A DNA stretch of 64,000 nt from Polytrichum commune. Lineage: Eukaryota; Streptophyta; Polytrichopsida; Polytrichales; Polytrichaceae. Positions within the stretch are counted from its first letter, which is position 1, and each line of letters opens with the position of its first letter. The position numbers and the translations under genes were made by a program. The stretch is taken from NCBI GenBank assembly GCA_950295325.1, contig OX485803.1:70323554-70387553 (forward strand). Reading direction: 5' to 3'. Below are positions 24,188 to 33,649 of this stretch, one piece after another. A model generated the notes under the pieces. It saw only the letters and a list, made by a program, of their open reading frames with translations, was not told the DNA's origin and ran no database searches.

Positions 24188-25162
24188 CTGGTAGTTATGT
24201 TCAGACAATAGGAATGACAGCGGGGGGTACTTCATTTGCTGGGCATTCAGGGTTGTCTGAATGGATGATACCAACATTTGTTGTGTGTTGCAATACAACC
24301 TTGCTGGAATTCAGAGCCAAATGACAAAATAATTTTTTTATTTCATGCATGAATGCGAGCCCCCCTAAGAGACTACATGCATGTGCAGATTTGTGGTGTG
24401 AGGTTCTATTCTGTGCACAGACGATAGACATTGAGAATCGCAAACGTTTCGTGGGTCAGGACCAAAATATTATGTGTGAATGTGAGTATACCAGTTTGTT
24501 AAGTCTGCATGCACAAACAACAATGTGTCTATCGCATTTCCGCCAAACAGGCAAGCCAGGAGAGATAACGGTAGGCAAAAACAGCCTGCACAAAATGGAA
24601 GTAAATGCAGAGGCAACGAAAGAGCCAAGTGCGAAATGAATTCAAACACAAAAAAACACTGCAGCTTGCACATGCAGTCCACTCCACTGCACTGAATAAA
24701 AAAACAGCCTGCCACAATTGGGCAGGCCGCCCTGAACAATTTTGCAAACATTTGGAAATTCGGAACCTCGTTTGATTGCATGTAGCAGGCCCACATGCCT
24801 CTGGAAGCCCATTGAGAACATGGAGGACAGGACAAAAATTCCATGAATGCCAAACATCATGAATGCCGACTGACATGGCGAAGACAGACAGAGCTTGGGG
24901 ATGCAGGTCCACAACGGATCGAATGGAAATCCATGCATTCAAGCAGCCTGGTGGGAAAGGGGCAGGCAAGCAAGACCGAGTGCAAGTGGGCGGTGGACAG
25001 AAGCAGAAGTATTGAAGGCCACTCATTTATTGCAACAGAGGACGAATGCAAGCGGCAAATGGCGACGGGGCGCCGACGACAACGACAACCACCAGGCAGA
25101 AAACATGTTGGGGGCAAAAAATGGCATTTCAAGGTTTATTTCTTCCAAAACACCAAAAACAA

Positions 25163-25612
25163 TCACAATGCCACAGCGAATGGCTTTGTGTGCATCCCTG
25201 CGTCTGAACTTTCACAAAGGACATCTACAGCTAGCAGCACTTGTGCCTGAAGGCCCTGGAATGCAAGGTCAACAGCAGCAAGTCTGGTCCTAATTGCTTC
25301 GAAGGGTTTCTGAGGTCTGTCGAAATGCATGCGCTGCGGGCGCAATTCCTGCCCAGGTCCATCACTACGGAGCATCAGCAACAGTGAGCGACCCAAATCG
25401 TGGGTCTCCAGGTCAGCCTCCGAGTCGAAGCGGAGCATGAGTGCCCACAAATTGCTGCAGTCCTCTTCCAACTCCCACTTGCAGTACATTTCGACAAGAG
25501 GCAGAAGCTCCAGGCAAGTTGCGCGGAGTGCATGGTGGGAGGGAGCACTGGTTCGACTGTGGCGGCGCCATACCAGCTGCCCTGCACGACCGGGTTCAGT
25601 GCGTAGACCTCA
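25163..25612 (-). CDS. Unrecognised frame inside the Harbinger element
   Basis: An open frame runs from just after a stop near 25,613 to a stop at 25,163. The first Met is at 25,489. Its later part is rich in Leu, Glu and Asp with helical character (ELEEDCSNLWALMLRFDSEA), unlike the Cys/Ser/Pro-rich chance frames nearby. AATAAA on the minus strand (25,140-25,135) lies about 23 bp past the stop, as expected for a transcript end. No family was recognised. It could be a third element gene, a captured host exon, or chance in GC-rich DNA. Confidence 0.3.
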
Positions 25613-26560
25613 AATGCACACACACCACATTCAGGCAAAGAAGCAAGCAACGCAAAGCATACAGGGCATGAAAGAAGAAGGCAGGAGGGAGGACACATAC
25701 GCACCCAATTTCGACTCCCGAAATTCGTGCTCGTGCCGCAATGAATGCGAATAAAATGCATAGCAAAACAGCTTGTAGCCCTGCCAATAGTCCTCCACCC
25801 TGCAACGACAAACCCACAGAGCGTAAGCCAACACAACACATGCGGGTCAATCTCTTTGATTGCGAGCACAACACCACATGCAGCCGCACTGACGGGAAGT
25901 GTGCAGCAAACTGCACATCGCAATACACCTGTGACGCCTGAACCCGGAGAGAAATGAAAGATCGCGGCCCACTCGCCCCACAGCGCACGCGAGGATGGGG
26001 CCACGGGTCCCATGGCCTGGACGCACAGTGCATGTGGGCAGCTCTGGCGCACCTGTTTCGGGATCCCCTACATTGCGCGGCGAACACGCACTCAACCCAA
26101 CCACAATTAAAGAAGGGATCGACACTCGCGGAAGGGATGGGAGACGATACGAAGGACGAAAACCTAAACTCATACCAACGCAGAAAACCCCACACAGCAT
26201 CGAACACCCACAACCCACAGAAGCTCCATCGGTCGCCCTAACAACAACGACTACAAACTGTTCTGATCGTCACCCGAATTGCAACCCTTGCAGCTCGGTG
26301 TCGATTGCGGTGTCTTCCTCCATCTGCAACGCTTGGTATTCAGCTTCAAGCGTACCGTCGGTGGAGCGTCGAAGACCACCAGCCCCTCGCAGTATATGTT
26401 GCCTCAGAGCCCTCGGACTGTGGGCTCGAACGAAAAAACATGGATGAACTCTGTGGCTCTCCGCTACAGACCGCCCATGTGTGGCCTCCGTAACGTCACC
26501 GGCAGGAAGTCCGTCGTAGCCCTCCCACCTGGTTTGGGCAGTACGGGTAGACCTTCCTCA

Positions 26561-26601
26561 GCACCGGTTCCGGTCCAACACCCTCTGGTGCGGCCGGGCC
26601 C
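26561..26601 (-). repeat. Harbinger right terminal inverted repeat
   Basis: The reverse complement begins GGGCCCGGCCGCACCAG and matches the left terminus at 38 of 41 positions. It is followed directly by the TTA target-site copy (26,602-26,604). Confidence 0.93.
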
Positions 26602-26604
26602 TTA

Positions 26605-27384
26605 GTTGGTCAAGATCCTAGTGATTCTACTTAAATCCAACCACAGTAGTTTTCCGGTTTCGCTTTCATTCATTTTAAGGTGTATTCCTTCTATAGATTC
26701 CTCTAAATTGATCAGGTAATCCTCCTGAAGTCTCCCAACTTCAACCGGTTATTCCTTAAACTTAACCAGTTCACCTGTAACTAACCGCCAGTTCTCCCCG
26801 GACAGTGGTGAGTATTCTCCAGTGGCTGTGACGAGTCTGTGAAACAGATGCAAGTTGCGGCATAGATAGAAGCGTAATGTCACTTACTATCACAAGCATT
26901 CCACCCACTGGATTTTCCCTCACTCAAGATGAAAGGAAAAAGTGGTATTTGTATAAAAGAATGGAAACAGAGTAATTATCACAGACCACTATGTGCTTCA
27001 CATAAGCCTACTTAAACTGCAGATGTTAGTTATATCACTGGGTAACTCAGAAATGTCAAAAGGTTATGAACGGCCAGGGCTAGACACCCATCTCTTTGAG
27101 TTGGGCCTTACTACTATCACCAAGGTGAAATTACAAGGAAATTTTATCAGAGCATATAGATGTCTTTTCTGGGGGGAATTTTATTCTTGAATTAGTATCA
27201 AAGGCTCCGAATTAGTCTCGGTGGGGACCCACATGAGGTGAATAAACAACAGACCTATGGAGTTATGCTTTTACTAGACCTCTTTTACTTTGGTAAAAGT
27301 GGTGGGCACCTAGTCCTAGCCGATAGGAATAGATTCAAAGACAAGTGTGCCTAATATAGACATACATATTCAAACGCCACATTG
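26605..27384. other. Right flank of Harbinger with a dispersed repeat
   Basis: The portion around 26,690-26,830 is related in reverse orientation to 59,920-60,020. Shared blocks are GTTA...AACTGGTT and AATAACC.GTTGAAGTT, followed by GACTTCAGGA. Otherwise nothing was recognised. Confidence 0.45.
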
Positions 27385-27599
27385 TTTATGATATTTAGTG
27401 TCACATGCATAACAATGGCACTTACTCTATTTTGAGGCATGTGTTAGGTTACACTCGTTATCAACAAATTCTTCATTAGTGTCACATCATGGCACTTGGT
27501 GTTCAAGTGCGCTTACTAATATTTTGGTTTGAGTATGTTCAATAGTGTTATGAGGTGTATGCCTATGTTATACAATGGTGTACAAGTTGACTAAAGTGT

Positions 27600-27850
27600 A
27601 CACAAATGACACTTGCCAAAGAAATGAAATAGATTTTAAAATCCCGGAAGCCGAAAGGCTCATGTCACTAAAAGTGCATTAGGATGGTGTTGAACCAGTT
27701 AATTCCCTAGAGTGGCAAAGTGTGGTAGCCTTTGTGAGATAGAGGCTAATGTCAATTTGTTGGTCCAACTGGGAAAAAGACTTATGACATTCTTAAATAG
27801 TGATTGAAACTTATCTCTAATGGAGTTGTACAAGGGACAACTCCAACACA
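27600..27850 (+). repeat. Dispersed repeat shared with 58,190-58,440
   Basis: The two segments share AATTCCCTAGAGTGGC, GAGATAGAGGCTAAT and TTGTTGGTCCAA in the same order. Both can be read in one frame as a broken peptide containing NSLEW.SVVA and CWSNW-like text, which suggests a relic of a coding repeat. The family is unknown. Confidence 0.5.
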
Positions 27851-27867
27851 AAGTGTGCCTCATTTTC

Positions 27868-28022
27868 TTCTTTTTGGGAACACAGGAGGTGCGTGGCCGC
27901 CTGGCTAGTTTTTTCCATCAAGTTAGGAGAAGATTTCACAACCGGGAATCGAACTACCAACCACTCCATTCAATTTTTGGCACCTCTCCACTATCATCCA
28001 GTAGTTTAACATCATCTCGGAC
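27868..28022 (-). mobile_element. tRNA-derived SINE with 19-bp target duplication
   Basis: Identical 19-bp copies of CAAAGTGTGCCTCATTTTC lie at 27,849-27,867 and 28,023-28,041. The insert between them, read on the minus strand, contains an A-box-like TAGTGGAGAGG (27,993-27,983). About 28 bp further on is a B-box GTTCGATTCCC (27,954-27,944), the internal RNA polymerase III promoter of a tRNA-related SINE. The 3' end is CCCAAAAAGAA. A long duplication plus these boxes point to LINE-mediated insertion. At 155 bp it is a typical size. Confidence 0.85.
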
Positions 28023-28046
28023 CAAAGTGTGCCTCATTTTCAACTA

Positions 28047-28266
28047 CTCCCTCTGTTTCACAATAAAACCATGGTTTCTATTTCAGTGCGGGATTAAGAA
28101 CAGTGACCGGATTTGAACCACAATGCGCTTTTTAACCAAAATTGGGAGTTGCCGAAAAGTTGCCGACGTCTCTATCATGCCCGGAGGAGGTCCGTAACGA
28201 AACCATGGTTTTATTCTGGCACGGAGTTTATGCAGAAACCATGGTTTTATTGTGAAACAGAGGGAG
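28047..28266. mobile_element. Stowaway-type MITE, TA target duplication
   Basis: The ends begin CTCCCTCTGTTTCACAATAA on both strands, and the inverted repeats extend through AACCATGGTTTCT. TA is present on each side (28,045-28,046 and 28,267-28,268). CTCCCTC termini with TA duplication define Stowaway elements, which are moved by mariner-type transposases. The 220-bp interior is non-coding. It lies three bases beyond the SINE's target duplication. Confidence 0.93.
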
Positions 28267-28865
28267 TACACCATAAGAGCAAAAGTGGAATATTGTATTA
28301 TATCTAGAGATAGGATAGTCAACTATTGTCTAGTTTCAATGACCAGTCTATGATTCAAGATGCGGTAAGTAGTAATGATCTTGCGTTGCGGTGGTGTCAA
28401 TGGTTGCTTCAAGTACAATTAACATTCATATGAGAAAATACTTGAGGTGGAGTTAATCTATTTTCTTCCCCAAAAGATGAAAAGAGTTTCACTATTTAGC
28501 AAGAACGTCTCCTTGACATTGCCATGAGCAAGCTCATTACATTCTTCCCCCTTGCATACTAAAATGCAAACTTGATCATCTCAAAGTATTCCAATATGCT
28601 ATGCTGAATGTCATGATGTACAAAATTTCCCTCTTTAAAAAGTTTTTGATGTTGACAAATAATATCATATTTGCAATTAGTGGACAAGACACTTGAGACC
28701 TCTAGGCATCTAGTTTAAGCCCTTTGCAAACAATGAATGTGACACTAAATATCATAAATGGTTGGACTTAAGGAATTTCTTAATGTGTACATATCCAAGT
28801 TTGAAATATCCATATCAAAAAGCAAATCCATTTCGAGAAGGCTACAAACATCTCGTCACTGAGTT

Positions 28866-29058
28866 GTATTTAGTGTCACATACTATTGGAATTACACAAT
28901 GCTATATCCATATACTGAGTAGTGCATATCTTACCAACAAATGTCAAATTGGCGTTTGAACATTACAGAACACTAACTTTGCATAGTACAAATTACATAA
29001 AATACTCAAAGGCTATAGCAGGCATAACTCCAAATAGTGACATTAAATATCATATTCA
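28866..29058. mobile_element. Small MITE, same family as 17,316-17,535
   Basis: The left end reads GTATTTAGTGTCACATACTA then TTGGAATTAC. The reverse complement of the right end reads GATATTTAATGTCACTATTT then GGAGTTATGC. It is about 190 bp and non-coding. Related terminal text occurs at 48,523-48,695 and 61,195-61,232. Confidence 0.55.
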
Positions 29059-29670
29059 GTGCAGTAATTCAAAGGTTTCATCTACACTCCAATACATATA
29101 TGTCAACGCTCAAGTCCTGCATGCATCCTAACTTCTGCAAGAAGTGAAGCAAAGCGCAACAACAATAGCAAAAGGCAACTGAGTGTAGAAGTGATTCAAT
29201 GGAGGCAACACAAGGTGTTGCACAGAAGAGCTATGTAGTAACAAAGCACACACTCAACTTACAAAAGAATCTTGGATAGATCCAGATGGCATTCCAAAGT
29301 CACACTACAACTACGTAGGAGAAACCAAGAGTAACAATACTATGTTTACATTTGACAAAATACATGAAGAAGCTACTACTCAATCTTACAATTTTTACTA
29401 AAACCTAGCCAGCAGAATCAATTTGCATTGTGATCAATTTACAGGGTTAATCAAATGCTTTCATACGAGCCAACAAACCGTACACATGGGGAGGGACAAT
29501 CCTCCATCTAAAACACTGAGGAACATAGAAGTTGGGATCAGAGCTACAACTTGTTTCTTCTATCCCAGAGAGTGCCAATAATGTCCGTGAATGTGACTAC
29601 CACATTGCCAACAAGCTGAGGTGAGCTGAGGTGAGCTGCCCCACAGATTTTAGGCTATCTACAAAAGTAG
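29059..29670. other. Downstream flank of the ITPK gene
   Basis: No separate gene was recognised. The part nearest the stop codon probably belongs to the kinase 3' untranslated region. Confidence 0.4.
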
Positions 29671-29676
29671 TTTATT
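29671..29676 (-). terminator. Candidate polyadenylation signal of ITPK
   Basis: A minus-strand AATAAA lies about 140 bp downstream of the ITPK stop codon, a normal distance for a plant transcript end. Motif only; plants use such signals loosely. Confidence 0.4.
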
Positions 29677-29814
29677 GTCTGTCCGATGAGATGCGGAACA
29701 ACACCTACTACAGGATCATCAAGATGACAACCGCGTGAGGCTGACCCACTGAGCAGGAATTAAATGAGGTATTCTAAGTCGACAAGTTATAGCCCTGGCA
29801 GTCAAATGTATGTG

Positions 29815-32800
29815 TCATGTCTCCTCACAGGGAATTTCTTCATTTGTTGCTGCTGTTGACTCGTCCTTGCTAGACAACATAACTAACTCCTCCGTTGTTG
29901 ATACAATTGCATTAATCTTGTCTGTGGGTAAACTCGGCTCCTCTTTCCTCACTGTATTCTCAGTGGCGGCACTAGACGACAAGATATTGAGCTCTGCTCT
30001 CTTCATTGCCGCCTTCTCATTTTTGGTAGTCGACAAAGTTAACAGAAAGTCTGTGAACACCATCTCATAGTCGGGCATTTTCCCATATCCTGCATTCATT
30101 CATTAGGGCTGGTCACACAACAAACTCGTCCAATCTGCTATGTACATAATTATTAGTTGCAGAAGTAACTTTTAAAAAAATGTTCTCATGATTAGCAATC
30201 TCACTGAAATGATCTGTTATGAGCATGCGGCTGGTACCAGGAAAATAGTTGATGTCAATCACATAATAGTTATTGCCAACTCCTCCCTCCCTGATGATGT
30301 CCAGGTTAAAAAGGTGCAAGCCCTGCAGGATTCATCAACACACAAAGTGGCCATTTCAATAAGTTTGCGCTTCACTCGGAGCAAGGTTGAATGAAAATCT
30401 TGTTAAATAAACAGGGGCATTTGTGACACATAAATAGGTTCTGAAATTTGGTCATCAGCTACAGTAGACAACATGGGAGACAATGTTCTGTAGTAATATG
30501 TCCAGATATACATAAATTTTACAGCATTCCCTGCTGAAAGACCTTACCAGCCTGTGTCGAAGCTCTTTGGAGAGACAGTCCAATAGCTCACGGGGTGGAA
30601 GCTCTGCAATAAAATATTGAGATGGTCAATGACTTGGAAAAAAAAATTGGGGCTTACTTGCGGTATGAAATTAAGCAGTACAGATGCTAAGGCAAAACAA
30701 CTGTAAATAATTAGAAGAATGCAAGATATCTACCTGCAGCTTTAGGATCTAAATCAGATATAGTTGCAGCTGCACATGATACTCGTGGGAAAGGCATGAT
30801 GCCATTGCTAACTGTTGACTCTCCTTCTTGCAAATCTGGCAACGAGTACCTTCGCACTACACGAACGAAGTCCCCCACAATGTACACCTTAAAGAGAACT
30901 CCACCTGTAAACACCAACCTCAAACAAATGTTCATGCTGATTCATCTCCAAGAGACAGTTGATGTTCAACACCAAATCAAGCTTTTAGTACATATTCCCA
31001 AAGCCAACATCTAACCTTAAACCAACACCATGTACCACAATCATACATTTGGGGCCTTCACATATATGCCAATGGTACATAGTGTTAGTTTAAGGTTATG
31101 TGTCGGTTTTGAGTATGCCTACCTTATTTTGCAGTTGCACTAGTTACTTGCATCATCAATGCCTGTAAATGGGAGATTGCTTACCATGGTTTACAAACTC
31201 CTGCAACACTAATGGCGGGTCTAATTCACGTAAGCAGTTAGTGTCGTAGGCAAGTGACATAGCATGCGACTTGTCGGAACCATCTGCCACCAGTGGCTTT
31301 GCCACTGCACACATTACATAATAATAGAAGGCATTAGAAGCCTAGAGTTGTGATGAAACCCACCAGTAGGTCAGCTGAATGGATGACTCAGAATATCGAA
31401 ATAAAAGAAATGAGTAAACTGCAAGCAGGCAATCAGAGCTACTGCTTTGTGATCTTTACTATGACTGACCTAATGGTAGCCTCAGCCCTGCTGCAGCTAC
31501 TAGAGCGGGTATAGACGCCGCATTTTCAGTGACAACCAGCTGTTTGGGAACACCAACATGTCCTGAAATGAACCGAAAAGGCATACGTCAGAAAAATAGG
31601 TTGAACAAGTACAAACAAACAACAGTGGTAGGGGCTTGAGTAGGAGGTGTAAGCAACCTACCCGACATCATAGCATTTGGAAGTTTGATGATTTCATTCA
31701 TAGCCTGCAAACAGATGATAAAAACGCAAAAATAAATGATTTGAAAACAAATCCATTCTCACCGACGTCCACAAAGTACAATGCACCTAGTAAACATCCA
31801 CAACTACAAGTTCCAAAGGACAAAAAGCTCACCTCCAAAGTGACACAAGTTCAATTGTGCAACGTCTTGAAGCATGGATTGACGGTTGCGTAGCTGCAGA
31901 ATAGCTTCAGGGGGATCGAGCACAATCACTTCTGGGTACTTGGCCTTATAGTCCTGCAGATGGGAAAGAAGAGTGTCAGACACTCAGTAAAAACTCTAGC
32001 ATTGGACCATGCATAACACTACCAGAGTGTCTTTCTTAGGACATCATCACTTTCCTATTTTATTTCTTCATATGAAATCCCACATTAGTGGACAAGTTCC
32101 TGAACCAGAGCCTGGCTGAGGCCACTGATGAATCAGCAGCAAGCTAGTTACCGTGGATAGAGCTAGTTACCACAGTGGTCTAACAATCTTTGGACCTTCC
32201 AAAGAGCCTAAGGCTGGCTAAGCAGAAGCGAGAAGAGACAGGCAACCAAGCTCCCTCCCTTCTCCCTCAGATCTTTAACTCTCACCTCCAGCAATCGGCT
32301 CCACTCCGTTCCTGTAAACTGCGCAGATGGTTCATATGCAAATCCAATGCACTTGTTAGAACCACAAAGATGCCAAAGACAGTAGAGACAAACAGACAGA
32401 CGGACTGACTGTTTGTCCAGCTAAACTTCTCAAGGCACACGATTACCTGAAACAACACTCACAACCTTCAACCCTAACATCTTCAGCACCACATCAATGA
32501 CAAGTCTTACAATGACAAGAAGAAAGACACGTATATATACGACTATAAGTAGTGACATTGACTTAACTCCATTACATATCCACCTACTTACTAGGAGCTT
32601 GCCGAATGCCCAGCAGCAATGTAGGTTCTCAGCACCACATCATCAAGAGCGGCACGACTCCATCACCCTCACACAACTCCATCTACTCACACACAGCGTT
32701 GTGCTTGGCTCAGATATATAGGTTGTCACTACTAGATGGACTTGACTTACTTCTGGCAGTGGTAAACCTAAATGCCCCTGCTACCTTACCGAAACCATCC

Positions 32801-33649
32801 TACTACACGCACTAGTGACAAGAGGAAAGGAAAAAGACGACTAACCTTGTGCAGAAGAACGTCAAATGGCCCTTGTTCTGTCAAAGGTTTGTTGCAATCT
32901 ATTGCCACCAGCGAGATTCCTTTTGATCTGATCAACCAAAGTTTATGAGATACATCCACATCCATACATTCAGAAACATCATCATCGTCTCTCTCTTTGA
33001 TCAGCTTGCCTCCTGGAAGTAACACATGGTGGCAAAGTCACCGACACAAATTGAAAAACTGAAGCATGAAATTCCAAAGACTTCATCAAGGCTCAGTATG
33101 AATTAATATTCATGACTGTGGACACCAAAAGTCGCTTCTTGGGAGAGATTGCATGAAGTTGGAAGGTAGACTGATAAAGAGTAGTATAAATGAATTTTAA
33201 GAGCTTAAGCGAATCAATCCGCACCAAATGAGATTGCAATACTACAAGATTATGAGTCTTTGTCTGTCCCTGTACCTTGCGTAGACCTCGAGCTTGGGTT
33301 GCATGAAACTCTTGATCTTCTTGGAAGTGAGGGCATATCCGACGGTGAAATTCGGAGTAGGAAGAAGAGGTGGAGTTATGGCGATGACCGGAGGAATGGA
33401 CTGCGACCGAACATCTCGAATGTAAAGCTTGCCCTCCCTCTTGCGCCCTTGCTCTCGTTCGCTTTCCTCCTCACGACGTCTGCTCTCCTCTCTCCTCCGT
33501 GCCTCCTCGCGGTCTCGCTCGCTGCTCCTCACCAGGGGCAATGGGATTGGCGATCTATCGCGAGACTGGGATTGCAACGGTCCCACCCGCCACAGCGGGC
33601 TGTCGGAAGCCGGGGATGCAACCGCAGTGCCATTGCCATCCAGCCTCAT
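29815..33649 (-). CDS. ITPK: Inositol-tetrakisphosphate 1-kinase, ten coding exons
   Basis: This ATP-grasp kinase phosphorylates inositol tris/tetrakisphosphates on the way to phytate and pyrophosphates. Coding exons, in transcript order: 33,649-33,276; 32,927-32,846; 32,318-32,286; 31,953-31,833; 31,562-31,470; 31,304-31,185; 30,904-30,734; 30,603-30,548; 30,322-30,238; 30,089-29,815. Every junction is GT-AG, all phases agree, and the sum is 1,410 nt (469 aa plus TGA). After ~102 residues of Pro/Ser and Arg/Glu-rich sequence come [18 protein letters not shown] (from ~103), [12 protein letters not shown] (237-248), [19 protein letters not shown] (268-286), [13 protein letters not shown] (Asp358) and [17 protein letters not shown] with metal-ligand Asp373 and Asn375. 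A ~60-residue Ser/Thr/Glu-rich tail ends it. All expected motifs are present and no break is seen. Plant homologues are usually 320-390 aa, so both ends are extended. The start is the first ATG of the open frame. The ITPK subtype is not resolved. Confidence 0.95.

Larger units (their letters stand above)
17898..26601. mobile_element. PIF/Harbinger DNA transposon, 8.7 kb, near complete
   Basis: The boundaries are exact. The terminal inverted repeats (17,898-17,938 and 26,561-26,601) begin GGGCCCGGCCGCAC and agree at 38 of 41 positions. The flanking trinucleotide TTA is present on both sides (17,895-17,897 and 26,602-26,604), which is the target duplication preferred by this superfamily. Inside lie the two genes expected of an autonomous element: a Myb/SANT-like DNA-binding protein (plus strand, 21,295-22,552) and a DDE transposase (minus strand, 22,422-24,187), arranged tail to tail. 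Most of the element is much more GC-rich than the host flanks. It also carries an AT-rich island at about 18,745-19,830 and an unexplained minus-strand frame at 25,163-25,612. At 8.7 kb it is large for the superfamily. Confidence 0.95.
27385..28758. repeat. Composite region bounded by identical inverted ends
   Basis: The motif TTTATGATATTTAGTGTCAC, extending to CAT, starts at 27,385. Its exact reverse complement ends at 28,758, so a 1.37-kb segment is bounded by perfect 21-bp inverted repeats. Inside are a diverged dispersed repeat, a SINE and a Stowaway MITE. It may be one larger element carrying later insertions, or two ends of separate small MITEs of the same family. Confidence 0.45.

Noticed and set aside
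24843-26447. Many overlapping frames near the right Harbinger end
   Set aside because: They are open on both strands because of base composition. Only 25,163-25,612 had coding-like residues and a following AATAAA, and it is listed with low confidence.
31664-31706. An extra ITPK exon encoding [14 protein letters not shown] between coding exons 4 and 5
   Set aside because: It has AG and GT borders, but its phase does not fit exon 4. Direct joining of exon 4 to exon 5 gives the length and residues expected for the family.
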